Below the pieces are notes generated by a model, which was not told the origin of the DNA, did not search any database, and was given only the letters and a program-made list of their open reading frames with translations. The position numbers were made by a program, and so were the translations under genes. DNA of 64,000 nucleotides from an uncultured Christensenellaceae bacterium. GTDB lineage: Bacteria; Bacillota; Clostridia; Christensenellales; UBA3700. Positions within the stretch are counted from its first letter, which is position 1. The number at the start of each line of letters is the position of its first letter. Shown in pieces: positions 44,242 to 52,290 of this stretch. The stretch is from NCBI GenBank assembly GCA_944381325.1, contig CALWKS010000002.1, forward strand, positions 248,001 to 312,000. The letters run 5' to 3'.

Positions 44242-44690
44242 GCGAAAGTATTGAATTTTTTTGCATATACCAGGCGAAAGCCGCAGGCAATACTTGAAAT
44301 GTATTGTCAAAGCTTTCAACGCAGTATATACGGAAAAGAAGTTTTTCCCTTCTTATGAAATTATATTATCATGTCGGGGCGGAGTGGAAAAATTCAGATA
44401 GCGAAAGTATTGTATTTTTTGCATATACCAGGCGAAAGCCGCAGGCAATACTTGAAAAGTATTGTCAAGACTTTCAACGCAGTATATACGGAAAAGGCGG
44501 TTCTTCCTTCTTATAAAATTATATTATCATGTCGGGGCGGAGTGGAAAAATTCAGACAGCGAAAGTATTGTATTTTTTGCATATACCAGACGAAAGCCGC
44601 AGACAATACTTGCAGGGTATTGTCAAGACTTTCAACGCAGTATATGCGGAAAAGGCGGACTTTCGCCTGAATTTTTCCACTCTGTCACGA
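44242..44690. repeat. three tandem copies of a 158-159 bp intergenic repeat
   Basis: Unit starts are at 44242, 44401 and 44559, giving periods of 159 and 158 bp. Units differ by scattered substitutions and the last is truncated. Each contains a CAATAC/GTATTG hairpin with a variable loop, and the first two also have a GGC-GAAA-GCC hairpin. The boundary GGAAAAATTCAG recurs at 44106, 44386 and 44544, and inverted at 44667-44678. The period is not a multiple of three, so the short frames across it are not coding. The rest of the 44108-44241 gap is AT-rich without recognised features. Confidence 0.9.
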
Positions 44691-44704
44691 CGAAACAAAA
44701 AAAA

Positions 44705-44723
44705 GACGACCCGTAGGATCGCC
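44705..44723 (-). terminator. intrinsic terminator of the sigma/RsgI operon
   Basis: On the minus strand GGCGATCC and GGGTCGTC pair with two G-U pairs and are followed by a run of eight T residues. Confidence 0.75.
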
Positions 44724-44785
44724 TTTTTTCAGATAAGGGGGATATTTATGTGTGCTACTTAGCACTGCAATTTGTCTTATTTAAG

Positions 44786-46195
44786 TCAGGAAAGTGAATT
44801 CCAGTAATTTTCAAGAGAGCCGTACTCTGCGATTATCTCGGCATAATAGCTGTCATAATCCTCTTTTGATAATTCTTCCCTTTCTTCAGAATAATATTCA
44901 AGGTAAATATCTTCAAGTTCACCGCGCATGCTGTCTATAATATACTGAGTCTGGTCAAGGAATGCCTGAACGGTATCGGGCACGAACGCAACCGCGTCTC
45001 TTATAGCGTCGGTTATTTCAACGTTGAGCTCTTCAATCTTCTCTATGATTTTGTCCAGATTGCCTTTCAGCTCGTCTAAAGTCGCATTGCCGATTTCGCT
45101 TATCCAGTCCTCGTTTATAAAGTCGTCATAAATACCTACAAGGGTGTCCAGTCCCACGCTTGTGCTGAAGGTTATGTCGTCCCCTCTGAGGTCGGTGAGC
45201 TTGTCGAGAGCGGTTTCCATCTTTGCGAACTTCTCTTGCATTATGGGATCGCTCTGCCACTTTTCGTCCTCAAACGTTTCCCAGTATCCGCCGAACCATC
45301 CGAGCCCCGTATACGACATGATATCGTCGTTTATTTCCTGTATCTCGTGCAGGATAACTCTCGTTCTGCTTATCTTTGCGCACTCTGCTTCAAGAAGACT
45401 TTTGAGATAATCGAAAACCTCTTTTTCGTAATAAGTCTTGAGCGCTTCGAGACTGCTCTGATTTTCAGCTGCAAGCTGAGCAAAATAACTGTCTGCCTTA
45501 GCAGCTACCCCGTAAAGCGCTGCGCTCAGATCGTCTGCGGCAGTGCCGTACTGCTCAGCAAGATAATCCACGTCTTCTTTGACGGCGACCACAGCGACCA
45601 GCACGCCTTTCTTCATAAAGTTAGACTCAATGGCCGCAGTGGTTTTTGAAACGACTTCTTCCTGTTGTTTCTCATTGCCGGCAACAACGGTGATCTTCAC
45701 CGCATTCTCCTCTTCGGGCTGAATATAGCCCAGTTTGCCTGCCTCTTCAGCGATCACTGACGCCGCCTGTTCTACCGGAAGACCGGTCAAAGACTTCCTG
45801 AGTTCATCTGACAGAAGGATATCCGCATCGGAATTGGCACTCTTTACTGCCGTTACGTTGTTGTCTTTGTCGTATATTATCTCGACAGACGGATTGATAT
45901 CCATTCTGAGATAGCCCGCCTCATAAACAGGCGCAACCGCCTCTCCTCCTTTCATCATCGGGGGCAACACTACCGCAAGCGCTATAGCTATGACTAGCAC
46001 CGCGGCAATCGCGCCGTAAATGAAAGGTCTTGAGTTTTTCTTTCTCGGCTGAGGTTTAATGTCTATCTTCTGAGTGCTCTTTTCTCTCTTTTCCTCGCTG
46101 GTGATAATAGGCGCTTTCCTCACCTTCTGAGACATGGAAGGCGCAAGGGAATCGAGTTCTTTTTCAAGCAGTTTTTTGAGTTCTTTCTCGTCCAT
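44786..46195 (-). CDS. RsgI-like membrane anti-sigma factor
   Basis: This 469-residue protein has an N-terminal cytoplasmic segment (about 1-55) that would bind the sigma factor and one membrane helix (about 57-80). The RsgI-type extracellular domain follows (GYLRMDINPSVEIIYD, about 92-110 and onward), then a long helical, acidic stalk to the C-terminus. It lies 3 bp after the sigma gene, the classical sigma/anti-sigma pairing. RsgI proteins of Clostridia sense extracellular polysaccharides or envelope state; here no carbohydrate-binding module is seen, only helices. It is paralogous to the lipoprotein at 42546-44045. Confidence 0.82.
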   Translation of the reverse strand: MDEKELKKLLEKELDSLAPSMSQKVRKAPIITSEEKREKSTQKIDIKPQPRKKNSRPFIYGAIAAVLVIAIALAVVLPPMMKGGEAVAPVYEAGYLRMDINPSVEIIYDKDNNVTAVKSANSDADILLSDELRKSLTGLPVEQAASVIAEEAGKLGYIQPEEENAVKITVVAGNEKQQEEVVSKTTAAIESNFMKKGVLVAVVAVKEDVDYLAEQYGTAADDLSAALYGVAAKADSYFAQLAAENQSSLEALKTYYEKEVFDYLKSLLEAECAKISRTRVILHEIQEINDDIMSYTGLGWFGGYWETFEDEKWQSDPIMQEKFAKMETALDKLTDLRGDDITFSTSVGLDTLVGIYDDFINEDWISEIGNATLDELKGNLDKIIEKIEELNVEITDAIRDAVAFVPDTVQAFLDQTQYIIDSMRGELEDIYLEYYSEEREELSKEDYDSYYAEIIAEYGSLENYWNSLS

Positions 46196-46198
46196 ATC

Positions 46199-46738
46199 TC
46201 AGCCCTCCTTTAATTTGTTCTGCAATTTCTTGATTGCGGTATTGTATTTCCAGAGTACGGTTCCGAGAGCCAGCGACAACATATCGGCAATTTCACGGTG
46301 CTTGAAGCCCCACAACACATGCAGTATCACGATCTGTCTCTCCTTGTCGTCGAGCACGGTATGTATGGCGTCAAAAACAGGAGAATCGTTCATCTCGTAT
46401 GTTTTAGCTTCAAAATTACCGGTCTGTTCTTCAGACGCGACGACCTCACGCTTGATCTTTTTTATTTCGTTCAGCGCTGTGTACTTCGCAATCTGAAACA
46501 GCCATGCCCTCGCATCCGTTCCCGCTTTGTATTTGCTTATGTTTGCCTTGACTTTCAGGTAAACCGTCTGAGTGAGATCCTCTGCCGTATGGTAATTGTC
46601 GCAGAAACCGTAAAGAAAAGCGAATATGCCTTTTCTGGTCTCTTCGTACAATCTTTCGAATGCAGCGTTATCACCCTTGGCAACCTCCTGTAAGCACAAG
46701 TCCAGTTCTTTTTTGTCCAAATCCCTCTCCCTTTTCAA
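46199..46738 (-). CDS. sigma-70 family (ECF/SigI-like) RNA polymerase sigma factor
   Basis: This 179-residue protein has region 2 (about 20-90, FAFLYGFCDNYHTAEDLTQTVYLK and RAWLFQIAKYTALNE) and region 4 (about 115-175, with the helix-turn-helix HVLWGFKHREIADML). Region 3 is absent, as in ECF sigmas. The RsgI-like anti-sigma gene follows immediately. The upstream motif at 46739-46770, shared with the RsgI-like lipoprotein gene, suggests autoregulation. Confidence 0.92.
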   Translation of the reverse strand: MKRERDLDKKELDLCLQEVAKGDNAAFERLYEETRKGIFAFLYGFCDNYHTAEDLTQTVYLKVKANISKYKAGTDARAWLFQIAKYTALNEIKKIKREVVASEEQTGNFEAKTYEMNDSPVFDAIHTVLDDKERQIVILHVLWGFKHREIADMLSLALGTVLWKYNTAIKKLQNKLKEG

Positions 46739-46770
46739 ATATTAAACAATCGGAATTTTATATTTATTGG
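46739..46770 (-). promoter_or_regulatory. alternative-sigma promoter motif (sigma factor gene)
   Basis: On the minus strand CCAATAAA (46763-46770), 13 bp and TTGTTTAATAT (46739-46749) are identical in boxes and spacing to 44076-44107. Because the motif abuts the start codon of the sigma gene, the true start or transcript may be leaderless or slightly downstream. Confidence 0.6.
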
Positions 46771-46925
46771 CAGACAAATGTAAAATTTTTTGTCCTTTGC
46801 GTACGGTAAAATTTTATCACATAAAAAAGCGCGGACGCAAATATATATTTGCTCAAAATTCAAGTGAAGTTTTTAGAAAAACTTTTAAGTCCTCATTTTA
46901 TGCCTACAATAAAAATGTCGCCGCG

Positions 46926-46954
46926 TTGAACTTTGCGTGCGCGTATGGTATAAT
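46926..46954 (+). promoter_or_regulatory. sigma-A promoter of the MGMT-like gene
   Basis: TTGAAC (46926-46931), a 17-bp spacer and TATAAT (46949-46954) precede the start codon by 22 bp. Confidence 0.8.
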
Positions 46955-46976
46955 ATTGAATAATAAAGGAGTTTAT

Positions 46977-47291
46977 ATGAGTTTTTACGACGACGTATAT
47001 CAGGTGGTAAAGGCTATCCCTTGCGGAAAAGTCGCCACTTACGGACAGATAGCGAGAATTTTAGGTTCTCCCCGCGCTTCCCGTGCGGTAGGCTATGCTC
47101 TTCACGACAATCCCACCCCTATCGTTATTCCTTGCCACAGAGTGGTAAACCGCTTCGGCGCGCTTGCGCCCGCATTTGCTTTCGGCGGCAGAGACGTGCA
47201 GGCTGAACTGCTTGCCAAAGAAGGTGTATTCTGCGACAAAAATTATATTGTGGATTTAAAAAAATACCAATGGCAGGAAGGGCTTGAATGA
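46977..47291 (+). CDS. short MGMT-family DNA repair protein
   Basis: I chose ATG 46977 after AAAGGAG (104 aa). It consists only of the C-terminal DNA-binding and active-site domain of O6-alkylguanine-DNA alkyltransferases: GKVATYGQIA and the recognition helix SPRASRAVG. The active-site loop IPCHRVV keeps the acceptor Cys, unlike alkyltransferase-like proteins that have Trp there. The N-terminal domain of full Ogt/Ada is missing, so it could be a minimal methyltransferase or a damage-signalling protein. It overlaps the RluA-type gene by 4 nt. Confidence 0.88.
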   Translation: MSFYDDVYQVVKAIPCGKVATYGQIARILGSPRASRAVGYALHDNPTPIVIPCHRVVNRFGALAPAFAFGGRDVQAELLAKEGVFCDKNYIVDLKKYQWQEGLE

Positions 47292-48145
47292 CAGAAAAAT
47301 ATACGGTAACGGCAATGTTTAACGGCACTGCGGACGACGTGCTGCGCGCCACAGGTTTTTCACGCTCTCTGATAACCGAACTGAGAAAGAGTCTTGGACT
47401 TATCCGCGTAAAAGCCAAAGAGGATAAGTCAGACGGCAAAGCGGTTTTTGCAACAGCGCGCGTAAACGCCGGAGACAAGATCTCTGTAACCCTGCCCGTA
47501 ACGCCTTGTCTATACCCTGCAAGCGACATAAAGCCTGAATTTTCATATATCGACGAGGATATCGCCGTCGTGATAAAGCCTTCGGGGGTGGCGACCGTTC
47601 CCGTTAAATCTCATTACAAGGACAGCCTCGCCAGCGTGCTCGCCTCTGAATGGGGAGAATTCGTTTACCGTCCCGTCGGCAGACTTGACAAAGAGACTTC
47701 AGGGCTTATCATTGTTGCAAGAAATGCGCTTGCCGCAAGCAGAATGCACGAAATTCAGCTTAAAGGCGAGATTGACAAGCGATACACTGCCTTAACAGAC
47801 GGCATTATCCCTGAAAGAGGAATCATTGACGCGCCTATAGCTCTCTCCTCAGACGGACTGCACCGCGAAGTGTCAGAAAAAGGCAAAGAGGCAAAAACCT
47901 TATTCAAAAGACTTGCCGTAAAAGGCAACCGCTCTCTGGTTGAATTCAGGCTGCTGACAGGCAGGACTCATCAGATACGCGTGCACTCTTCTTACATAGG
48001 TTATCCGCTTTCAGGAGACAAGCTTTACAATCCGCATCCCGACAGCGCCCCCAGGCTTATGCTTCACTGCTCCCGCCTCGAATTTCCTCACCCGACGACA
48101 GGCAGGACTCTTATTTGCGAAAGTCCTTTTCTCCCTGCCGTCTGA
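47288..48145 (+). CDS. RluA-family pseudouridine synthase
   Basis: This 285-residue cytoplasmic enzyme isomerises uridine to pseudouridine in rRNA or tRNA. An S4-like N-terminal region is weakly visible (about 1-75). The catalytic motif is GRLDKETSGL with the Asp nucleophile. Later family motifs are KRYTAL and the LLTGRTHQIRVH stretch. It is translationally coupled to the MGMT-like gene. The exact target site cannot be told. The gap 48146-48442 has only the promoter at 48387-48415. Confidence 0.93.
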   Translation: MTEKYTVTAMFNGTADDVLRATGFSRSLITELRKSLGLIRVKAKEDKSDGKAVFATARVNAGDKISVTLPVTPCLYPASDIKPEFSYIDEDIAVVIKPSGVATVPVKSHYKDSLASVLASEWGEFVYRPVGRLDKETSGLIIVARNALAASRMHEIQLKGEIDKRYTALTDGIIPERGIIDAPIALSSDGLHREVSEKGKEAKTLFKRLAVKGNRSLVEFRLLTGRTHQIRVHSSYIGYPLSGDKLYNPHPDSAPRLMLHCSRLEFPHPTTGRTLICESPFLPAV

Positions 48146-48386
48146 TACAACGTTTTATCTGTTTTGCCGTACAGATTCTGCGGCAGATTTTTACGGAATC
48201 ACAATATTTTCACTCGCTGTCTTTTCTCCTGACAACGGTTAACGTTCGGTTCCAGCTTCCCTCACAAGCCGAATCTGCAAAGCACAGATTATAATTTTCC
48301 GTATTTAAAATAAGTTTTATGCCCCGTTTGTCCTTCATTTTTTTATAAAAATGGAAATATTTTACTCGTTTGGGGTTTAAATATTC

Positions 48387-48415
48387 TTTACAACTCCTTT
48401 CTTCAAGCGTAAAAT
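48387..48415 (+). promoter_or_regulatory. sigma-A promoter of the MATE gene
   Basis: TTTACA (48387-48392), a 17-bp spacer and TAAAAT (48410-48415) lie 27 bp before the start codon; AAGGAGG follows as ribosome binding site. Confidence 0.7.
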
Positions 48416-48442
48416 AGATACGGATTTTAAGGAGGGTTCTGT

Positions 48443-49825
48443 ATGGTTAAAGATCTCACTCAAGGCAAACCTTCAAAAGTCATACTGATGTTCAGTCTGC
48501 CGCTGTTGCTTTCAATGGTATTCCAGCAGCTTTACAATATGGCTGACAGTATTATCGCGGGTAAGATGATTTCAAACAACGCGCTCGCGGCTATAGGCGT
48601 TTCCACCCCCGTAACCATGATATACGTTGCGATAGCGGTGGGATGCAGCGGCGGTATAAGCGTTGTCGTAGCAAACCTGTTCGGACAGAGAAAATACCGC
48701 TCTGTCAAAACTGCTTCAAGCACTGCACTTGCGTTTATGTTCGCTCTTGCGGCAATTCTTACGCTCGTCGGATATTTTATATCTTCGCCCCTTGTAAAAC
48801 TTCTTCAAACTCCCGCATCTATCGAAGGAGACAGCACTGCATACCTTGAGATTTATACCCTCGGACTTATCTTCGTATTTATATACAATGCGTCCAACGC
48901 GATATTCACGGGTATGGGCGACAGCATGACGCCGCTTATTCTTCTGATATGTTCTTCGGTCGGCAACGTAATTCTGGATATAGTAATGGCAAAGCCGCTC
49001 GGTGTCGAAGGTCTTGCTTACGCAACGCTCATCGCACAAGCGGTAGCAGGCATAGTCGCTTTCGCGCTTGTCATAGTAAAAATGAAAAAACTCTCTGACG
49101 GAGACGAAGCGGATCTGCCGCGCCTCACTTACGTAAAGCGCACTTTCAACCTGAGACTTCTGCGCTCAATATTAGCGATATCTATCCCCGGCGTATTTCA
49201 ACAGTCTTTCGTATCTGTAGGTCAGCTTTTCGTGCAAGGACTTATAAACGGATTCGGAGAACAGACTATTGCGGCATATACCGCGGCTATGAAGATAAAC
49301 ACTTTCTGCATCGCCTGCATAGTAACCATGGCAAACGCCGTAGCCGCGTTCACTGCTCAGAATATGGGCGCGGGCGACCTGAAGAGAGTCAAACAAGGTA
49401 TGCGCTCCGCAACGCTTCTGCTATGCGGTTTCGCACTGACGATTATCGTAATAGTTGCGATTTTTGCAAAACCCCTCACGGGATTCTTTATCAACAATCA
49501 GGACGGCTCAGGCGTGTCAAGTGTTGAAGTTATCAACACAGGCGCGAAATTTTTGTGGATAACCTGCCCCTTCTACGTGTTTATCGCAGTAAAGACAACT
49601 GCCGATGGAGTAATAAAAGGCGCAGGCAAACTGCTTCAGTTTATGATATCCACTTTTGTAGACCTGATACTACGCGTTGCGCTGTGCTACGCTCTCGCGC
49701 CGTCGCTGGGATTTTTGGGAGTATGTATCGCTTGGCCTATCGGCTGGGTCATCGGCACTGCCCTTGCGGTGGGCTTCTATCTGTCCAAGTCCTGGCAAAA
49801 GAGCAAGTTTGCGGTTTCGGCATAA
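48443..49825 (+). CDS. MATE-family multidrug/organic cation antiporter
   Basis: This 460-residue membrane protein has 12 predicted helices in two related halves. Family marks are the N-terminal PLLLSMVFQQLYNMADSIIAG and, in the second half, SIPGVFQQSFVSVGQLFVQGL. MATE proteins export drugs or metabolites using Na+ or H+ gradients. It is a single-gene unit with a terminator at 49893-49916. The substrate is unknown. Confidence 0.93.
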   Translation: MVKDLTQGKPSKVILMFSLPLLLSMVFQQLYNMADSIIAGKMISNNALAAIGVSTPVTMIYVAIAVGCSGGISVVVANLFGQRKYRSVKTASSTALAFMFALAAILTLVGYFISSPLVKLLQTPASIEGDSTAYLEIYTLGLIFVFIYNASNAIFTGMGDSMTPLILLICSSVGNVILDIVMAKPLGVEGLAYATLIAQAVAGIVAFALVIVKMKKLSDGDEADLPRLTYVKRTFNLRLLRSILAISIPGVFQQSFVSVGQLFVQGLINGFGEQTIAAYTAAMKINTFCIACIVTMANAVAAFTAQNMGAGDLKRVKQGMRSATLLLCGFALTIIVIVAIFAKPLTGFFINNQDGSGVSSVEVINTGAKFLWITCPFYVFIAVKTTADGVIKGAGKLLQFMISTFVDLILRVALCYALAPSLGFLGVCIAWPIGWVIGTALAVGFYLSKSWQKSKFAVSA

Positions 49826-49892
49826 AAGCCAGAATATCTACTCTTTACAAAATCAGTAAACAAAAACAACATTTGCCCCACAGATAAAAATA

Positions 49893-49916
49893 AGTCGCTG
49901 CCGTAAGACAGCGACT
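49893..49916. terminator. bidirectional intrinsic terminator
   Basis: A perfect 8-bp stem AGTCGCTG/CAGCGACT with an 8-nt loop has T-rich stretches on both sides. It serves the MATE gene and the convergent lipoprotein gene. Confidence 0.85.
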
Positions 49917-49964
49917 TTGCTTTTATCTGAATTTATTTTAAAAATGTCAATGATTCTCAGCAGA

Positions 49965-50483
49965 TCACAGAAGATTTGAAAAACCGAGATCGTCAACCAT
50001 GTCGCCCATTCCGTTGTCTTCCATAAACAATCTGAGACCTAAGATCATCGCTCTTGTCCCCAGCACAGCATATTCTCTTATGCGCAATTTTAATTCTGTT
50101 GAAACATACCCTTCTATGTTTTCCTCGACAAAGAAAGACGTATCGTCGCTCAGCTCGCTTCTTTTTTCGTTTCCGCTTAAAGCATATCCGCTTTTATAGT
50201 TTGTATAAGACCAATAAAATTCATCGTCATTTCCCAGAACTACACAAAATCTTACGTATTCGTTCACGTTGTCTACAAGCCGTATCAGTGATTTTTCATT
50301 CTCGTAATACCCCAGCTCAAACTCTCCGTATACCTCTATATAAACGTAATTATCGACCGTTTGTTTAAACTTCGATTCGTCAATCGTTTTTTTGAGTTCT
50401 TTATTGACTTCAGGTGTACAAGCCGTCAGAGCAATGCTGAAAACAACGATCAACAGCAAAATTGCCGCAATTTTCTTCTTCAT
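49965..50483 (-). CDS. lipoprotein of unknown function
   Basis: This 172-residue protein has lipobox LTAC (Cys22) and a mature domain with several amphipathic strands (YVYIEVYGEFELGYYENEK), then a helical C-terminus rich in Leu, Met and Gly. No family is recognised. It has a normal ribosome binding site and stands alone, ending at the shared terminator. Confidence 0.75.
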   Translation of the reverse strand: MKKKIAAILLLIVVFSIALTACTPEVNKELKKTIDESKFKQTVDNYVYIEVYGEFELGYYENEKSLIRLVDNVNEYVRFCVVLGNDDEFYWSYTNYKSGYALSGNEKRSELSDDTSFFVEENIEGYVSTELKLRIREYAVLGTRAMILGLRLFMEDNGMGDMVDDLGFSNLL

Positions 50484-50600
50484 AAAAATACTCCTTTATT
50501 TTTTTACATAATAACAAAAGCATTCTGCCCGACGTCTGGCATTTTAATTTTTATTTTATGAATGAATTCACCAAAAAATAAGATTTTCATAAAATGAACT

Positions 50601-51671
50601 ATGGCTACTTTAAGCGTAACTATGATCGTAAAAAACGAAGAAGACGTAATCGGGCGCGTTCTTGACTGCGCAAAAGCTTTTGCAGACGAAATAATAGTAG
50701 TCGATACGGAAAGCTCTGACCGCACGGCTGAAATAGCCGCCTCTTATGGCGCAAAAGTATTTACGTTTGAATGGACCGACGACTTCTCTGCGGCGCGCAA
50801 CTTCGCTTTTGAAAAAGCGACCTGCGACTACGTCATGTGGCTGGACGCGGACGACGTCGTAGATAAAGAAAACGCAAGAAAACTTGTTGAGCTTAAAGAA
50901 AAACTGCCCTTATCCGATATATGGTATATGAAATATGCGACCGCTTTCGACAAAGACGGCAAACCTACTTTCGAATATTGGCGTGAACGCGTTTTCCGCC
51001 GCAGTCTCGGCGCGCACTGGGCAGACCCTGTTCACGAAGTGTTTTACGCTTCGGGAACAAGACAATTCGAAGACATAAGCATAAGACACGAAAAACTGCA
51101 TCCTTCTCCGCCCCGAAGAAACCTAGACATCTATCTGAAGCTGATTTCTTCAGGCGCAAATTTGTCTCCGCGCCAACAATTCTATTTTGCCAACGAATTG
51201 TATTCAGCAAATCTTCTGCCCCTTGCGATCAGAGCGTACGAAGACTTTCTGACAACTGACGGAATGACTGAAAACAAAGTGCAGGCGGCTATCAACCTTT
51301 CGCGCATATATTCAGCAAAACAGGATTACGAGTCCGCACTATCTGCTCTTTCACGTGCAATCGCTTTGGGAGAGCCATCGGCAGAACTCTGCGTTGCCAC
51401 GGGCAATATATATCTTGCTTTAACAAACACGAATGCGGCAATTTTCTGGTACAAATCAGCTTTGAGACCTATACCTGAAAACACTCTCGCTTTTGTGGAC
51501 GTATATTGTTACAACTACTATCCTCTTATCCAGCTCGGGCTGTGTATGTACAACAAAGGAGACGTATCTGCAGCGATAAATTATACTGAAAAAGCTCTTG
51601 AATATAAAAAAGAAGACGAAATTGCGCTCGGCAATCTCGCCTTTTATAAAAATATCATCAATAGAAAATAA
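50601..51671 (+). CDS. family 2 glycosyltransferase with TPR region
   Basis: This 356-residue protein has an N-terminal GT-A domain (about 1-185): nucleotide-sugar site MIVKNEEDVI, VVDTESSDRT, and the metal-binding DADD in VMWLDADDVV. A C-terminal helical repeat region of TPR type follows (about 190-350, with AINLSRIYSAKQDYESAL). It resembles bacterial glycosyltransferases that modify peptides or proteins, but the acceptor is unknown. No clear ribosome binding site precedes the ATG. It is predicted cytoplasmic. The neighbours are lipoprotein genes on the other strand. Confidence 0.85.
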   Translation: MATLSVTMIVKNEEDVIGRVLDCAKAFADEIIVVDTESSDRTAEIAASYGAKVFTFEWTDDFSAARNFAFEKATCDYVMWLDADDVVDKENARKLVELKEKLPLSDIWYMKYATAFDKDGKPTFEYWRERVFRRSLGAHWADPVHEVFYASGTRQFEDISIRHEKLHPSPPRRNLDIYLKLISSGANLSPRQQFYFANELYSANLLPLAIRAYEDFLTTDGMTENKVQAAINLSRIYSAKQDYESALSALSRAIALGEPSAELCVATGNIYLALTNTNAAIFWYKSALRPIPENTLAFVDVYCYNYYPLIQLGLCMYNKGDVSAAINYTEKALEYKKEDEIALGNLAFYKNIINRK

Positions 51672-51730
51672 ATGCCTTTTAAGTTTGTCGGCACGGCCAC
51701 CCGCCGCGCCATCAACTCTTGTATTATGAT

Positions 51731-52174
51731 TTACTTTATCGGCGCTGTAAAATAAAACGACCTGCCTTCAAAAGTGATTATCATCGTATATTCTGCGCTC
51801 TTATCCGCATAAGTCGTTTTTGCCATACTGGCATATCCCTCTATGCCTTGTTCGTCCGCAATGTTGTAAATGGTCGATTTCCCTGCAACGGCTTTTTCAA
51901 CGCTGTACGTAAATGTCATCACATTTTCCCCGTCCGTTACAGTCAGTTTGCCGTTCTCAGCCTTGGCAGTCATTTCAATAATTCCCGCCTCGGGATATAT
52001 TTCAGCATACTTTTCAGAGCAGAAAATTATTCTGCCGTCTTCAGACGACTGCACCATTCTGAATTGCCAGTCGTGGTTTTCTATCTTGTATTCCTCTGTC
52101 TGACACGCGCAAAGCCCCACGGTCAGAATTACAACAAGTATTAATATAGCTGAAAGTGTAATTTTATTTTTCAC
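51731..52174 (-). CDS. small lipoprotein of unknown function
   Basis: This 147-residue protein has lipobox LCAC (Cys24) followed by a single domain of alternating strands, shaped like small lipocalin/DUF-type beta barrels but with no recognised family. Tyr and Glu are common. It converges with the glycosyltransferase gene. A function cannot be assigned. Confidence 0.72.
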   Translation of the reverse strand: MKNKITLSAILILVVILTVGLCACQTEEYKIENHDWQFRMVQSSEDGRIIFCSEKYAEIYPEAGIIEMTAKAENGKLTVTDGENVMTFTYSVEKAVAGKSTIYNIADEQGIEGYASMAKTTYADKSAEYTMIITFEGRSFYFTAPIK

Positions 52175-52290
52175 GTTTTATCCTAGAAAAAATCTTTAAC
52201 AAGGAAATTCTTAATATATTTTCCTCGTTTCATTAACAGTTTTTTTATTTATCCTTGTAATTTTTTCATTTTAATAACCTTATTTAGCCT

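Noticed and set aside
44242..44690. CRISPR array
   Set aside because: Repeat units of 158 bp without separate spacers, and no cas genes in the window.
44304..44762. Four overlapping plus-strand open frames of 70-99 codons
   Set aside because: They lie inside the 158-bp repeats, whose period is not a multiple of three, and show no ribosome binding sites; they are by-products of the repeat.
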